From: Pseudomonadota bacterium | Lineage (GTDB): Bacteria; Desulfobacterota; Desulfobaccia; Desulfobaccales; 0-14-0-80-60-11 | Direction: 5' to 3' | Assembly: GCA_018897875.1 (NCBI GenBank) | Contig: JAHIKF010000285.1 | Span: forward strand, 1 to 6,743 | Length of the DNA: 6,743 nucleotides | In this document: positions 5,246 to 6,743 of the stretch, piece by piece | Numbering within the stretch: the first letter of the stretch is position 1 | Layout: each line of letters opens with the position of its first letter | Notes under the pieces: generated by a model | The model's input: only the letters and a program-made list of their open reading frames with translations | Database searches by the model: none | What the model was told of the DNA's origin: nothing | Program-made: the position numbers and the translations under genes

Positions 5246-5271
5246 AAGCAGGGCCATTGCTGGCCCTGCTT
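5246..5271. terminator. Perfect 11-bp hairpin between converging ORFs, probably bidirectional terminator
   Basis: AAGCAGGGCCA (5246-5256) pairs perfectly with TGGCCCTGCTT (5261-5271) around the loop TTGC. It lies 10 bp beyond the stop of the minus-strand propeller gene and 15 bp beyond the small plus-strand ORF. The minus-strand side continues CTTTATC, a weak U-tract, so termination of the propeller gene is the likelier role. Confidence 0.65.
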
Positions 5272-5281
5272 ATCAAGGGGC

Positions 5282-6637
5282 TTAATCTAACAATAACAGT
5301 ATCGAGTTGGCGGCGGTCGGGACGCCCGCAGTCTTGGCTACCGTGAGCAAGGTATCGGCCAGCACATAGTTCCGGTCCAGGTCTCGGGCGACGATGCGAA
5401 TCCCGATGTTCCGGGGCAGGGGATATTTCTCATAAAAATTGCTGGTAGGGTTCGTCCGGATGGTGTTGTTGGTGTAGATGCCGTCGCCGGCCTCCAGGTC
5501 GCCGTGGGTGCCGTCGTCGTACATGACAAAATCATAATATACCGGGTCGCCCACCAGCCAGGCCGGCTTCTCCAGGCCGTCCACCAGGTATTGGAGTCGC
5601 ACCCGGTCGATGGTTCCCAACCCCTGGGCGTCGCTGACGGCGGCCGTCACCGTGATCCTGGTGGTGCCGTCATTGACCAGCCGGGGAGCGCTGAAGTTAA
5701 TGGCGCTGATGTTGGGGGTCTGACTGAAGTTGGTGGGGACCATGTCGACGCGGTGGATCCTGGCGATGTCCCCATCGGGTTTACTGGCCATGAAATAATA
5801 GCGATCATCCGCGGTGATGTCGCTCACCCGGAAATCCGAGCCGACCCAGGATGATTCCGCGAACCAATAGGCCCAGGTATCCCGCTGCTCGCCCGTGGCC
5901 AGGTTATGGCGAGTGTACTTATGGCCGATGGTGGAGAAGAAGGCGTAGTTCCCGGAAGGCGAAAGCGCCGGGGCGAAGTAACCGTTAATGTCGCCGGTCT
6001 CGTTGATAAAGGTCTTGGCTCCCGAGGCCAGGTCCACCAGGTACAGTTGTTTGGGCCAGGAGGATCCCATGTAAGCATAGAGGGCCTTGGTGCCGTCGGC
6101 GCTGACCAGTTGCCCATACAAGTCCTGGTCATCCCAGACATAGTTGTGGGCTTCATTGGGTACCCGGGTGGGGCCGGTGGTTTTCCACATGGCCGTGGCG
6201 GGTGGGTTGTAGTAATCCTGGTTCCAGGTAAAGAGAATCTGGTTGGCCTGGGCGGCGCTCCCCAGGAAGCGTAAAAGATTCATGTTCTGTGCGCCCGGCA
6301 GTAGGTCGATATCCATGAATTTGGTGAACTGTTCACCCAACAAGGCAGTGTATATGCCCCGGTTGTTCCTCTCACCGTCGTACCCATCGTCATGCTTGAA
6401 AAATAAGGCGACCTGGCTGCCGATGGTGGTCAGGCTGAAAGGCTTGCGGAAGTCGGGGTTCCAAATGGCATAGGTTTCCCCGGACTGGGGAAGCACCGCC
6501 AAGGAGCAGGCCTTGGTGCCAAGATCGAAGTAGTAGAAATTGAAGGAGTTGCCATAGGTGGGGTTCTTGAAAAACAACCTGGTGCCCGTAGCGTCTAATT
6601 TATACCTAAATTGAGCGATACCAATTGGAAAGTTCAA
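5282..6637 (-). CDS. Beta-propeller (TolB/WD40-like) protein with C-terminal Ig-like 'choice-of-anchor X'-type domain, probably 5'-truncated
   Basis: The 451 codons seen give two parts. Residues 10-300 hold repeated blades of the kind found in TolB and PD40 propellers: DATGTRLFF (15-23), SADGTKALYAY (179-189), LYLVDLASGAKTFI (198-211), LSPSGNYAFFS (225-235) and ITADDRYYFMAS (274-285). Residues about 310-435 form a beta-sandwich with MYDDGTHGDLEAGDGIYTN (372-390), a D/G-rich, probably calcium-binding loop typical of surface proteins with this ending. No enzyme motif is seen. Such proteins are usually exported, but no signal peptide is present. The first codon available is a TTG (6635-6637) inside a blade, with a TGA two codons upstream. 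The GC-rich coding character stops at about 6590-6600. I infer that the true 5' part was lost by rearrangement, so this is likely a pseudogene or fragment. Domain calls are from pattern only. Confidence 0.7.
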   Translation of the reverse strand: MNFPIGIAQFRYKLDATGTRLFFKNPTYGNSFNFYYFDLGTKACSLAVLPQSGETYAIWNPDFRKPFSLTTIGSQVALFFKHDDGYDGERNNRGIYTALLGEQFTKFMDIDLLPGAQNMNLLRFLGSAAQANQILFTWNQDYYNPPATAMWKTTGPTRVPNEAHNYVWDDQDLYGQLVSADGTKALYAYMGSSWPKQLYLVDLASGAKTFINETGDINGYFAPALSPSGNYAFFSTIGHKYTRHNLATGEQRDTWAYWFAESSWVGSDFRVSDITADDRYYFMASKPDGDIARIHRVDMVPTNFSQTPNISAINFSAPRLVNDGTTRITVTAAVSDAQGLGTIDRVRLQYLVDGLEKPAWLVGDPVYYDFVMYDDGTHGDLEAGDGIYTNNTIRTNPTSNFYEKYPLPRNIGIRIVARDLDRNYVLADTLLTVAKTAGVPTAANSILLLLD

Positions 6638-6743
6638 AAATCAAGACTTGCAAGTATCCAACAAGACCATTTTTAGGGGAAAGCTCTCGAAAAAGTCCCT
6701 TTGAGGTTAAAACGCAGTCAGAAAAGCGTAAAGATTATCACCA
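6638..6743. other. AT-rich DNA upstream of the truncated propeller gene
   Basis: No propeller-like sequence continues here in any minus-strand frame. The frame of the propeller gene hits TGA just upstream of its TTG, and before that encodes only a nine-codon ORF (MVLLDTCKS). No promoter or known element is recognised. Confidence 0.4.

Noticed and set aside
6638..6650. In-frame TGA upstream of the propeller ORF as a selenocysteine codon
   Set aside because: Although the organism has selA, the sequence upstream of the TGA shows no propeller or signal peptide and soon ends; truncation is simpler.

Overview
This window looks like a stretch of a bacterial chromosome from a selenocysteine-using organism. 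GC is high inside most genes and lower between them. The SelA sequence, the small Cys-rich protein ending in a WDGTERR-type tail, and the loose, repeat-strewn intergenic DNA together suggest a Desulfobacterota-like ('deltaproteobacterial') genome. That placement is an inference from protein flavour, not from a phylogeny.

All confidently called genes lie on the minus strand. From left to right: the N-terminal 212 codons of selA (selenocysteine synthase), cut by the window edge, with a good promoter and ribosome binding site. Next comes about 340 bp without a gene, holding what looks like a solitary IS21-family terminus and a strong plus-strand intrinsic terminator with no gene in front of it. 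Then a 97-residue Cys-rich protein (979-1272) with a perfect 21-bp palindrome beside its -10 box. Then a 409-residue membrane acyltransferase of the NagX/HGSNAT (COG4299, DUF5009) type, perhaps translationally coupled to an unrecognised 77-codon ORF through an ATGA overlap. After an intergenic region with an inverted-repeat element comes a complete RhlE-type DEAD-box RNA helicase (3191-4435) behind a leader of about 350 nt.

The right third is decayed DNA. It contains a frameshifted relic resembling the C-terminus of a glycerophosphodiester phosphodiesterase (4819-5022), a second copy of a roughly 68-bp dispersed repeat that is also found at 1361-1427, and a 34-codon plus-strand ORF inside that repeat. 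A perfect-stem hairpin follows, then a beta-propeller protein with a C-terminal Ig-like domain (5282-6637) that appears to have lost its 5' end.

The genes do not form one pathway. Large gaps, separate promoters and separate hairpins suggest independent transcription units. No tRNA, rRNA, CRISPR array, complete transposase or defence system is visible. The observations most worth checking are the dispersed repeat with coding-like conservation, the Cys-rich small protein with its palindromic operator-like site, the long helicase leader, and the orphan terminator at 851-888.
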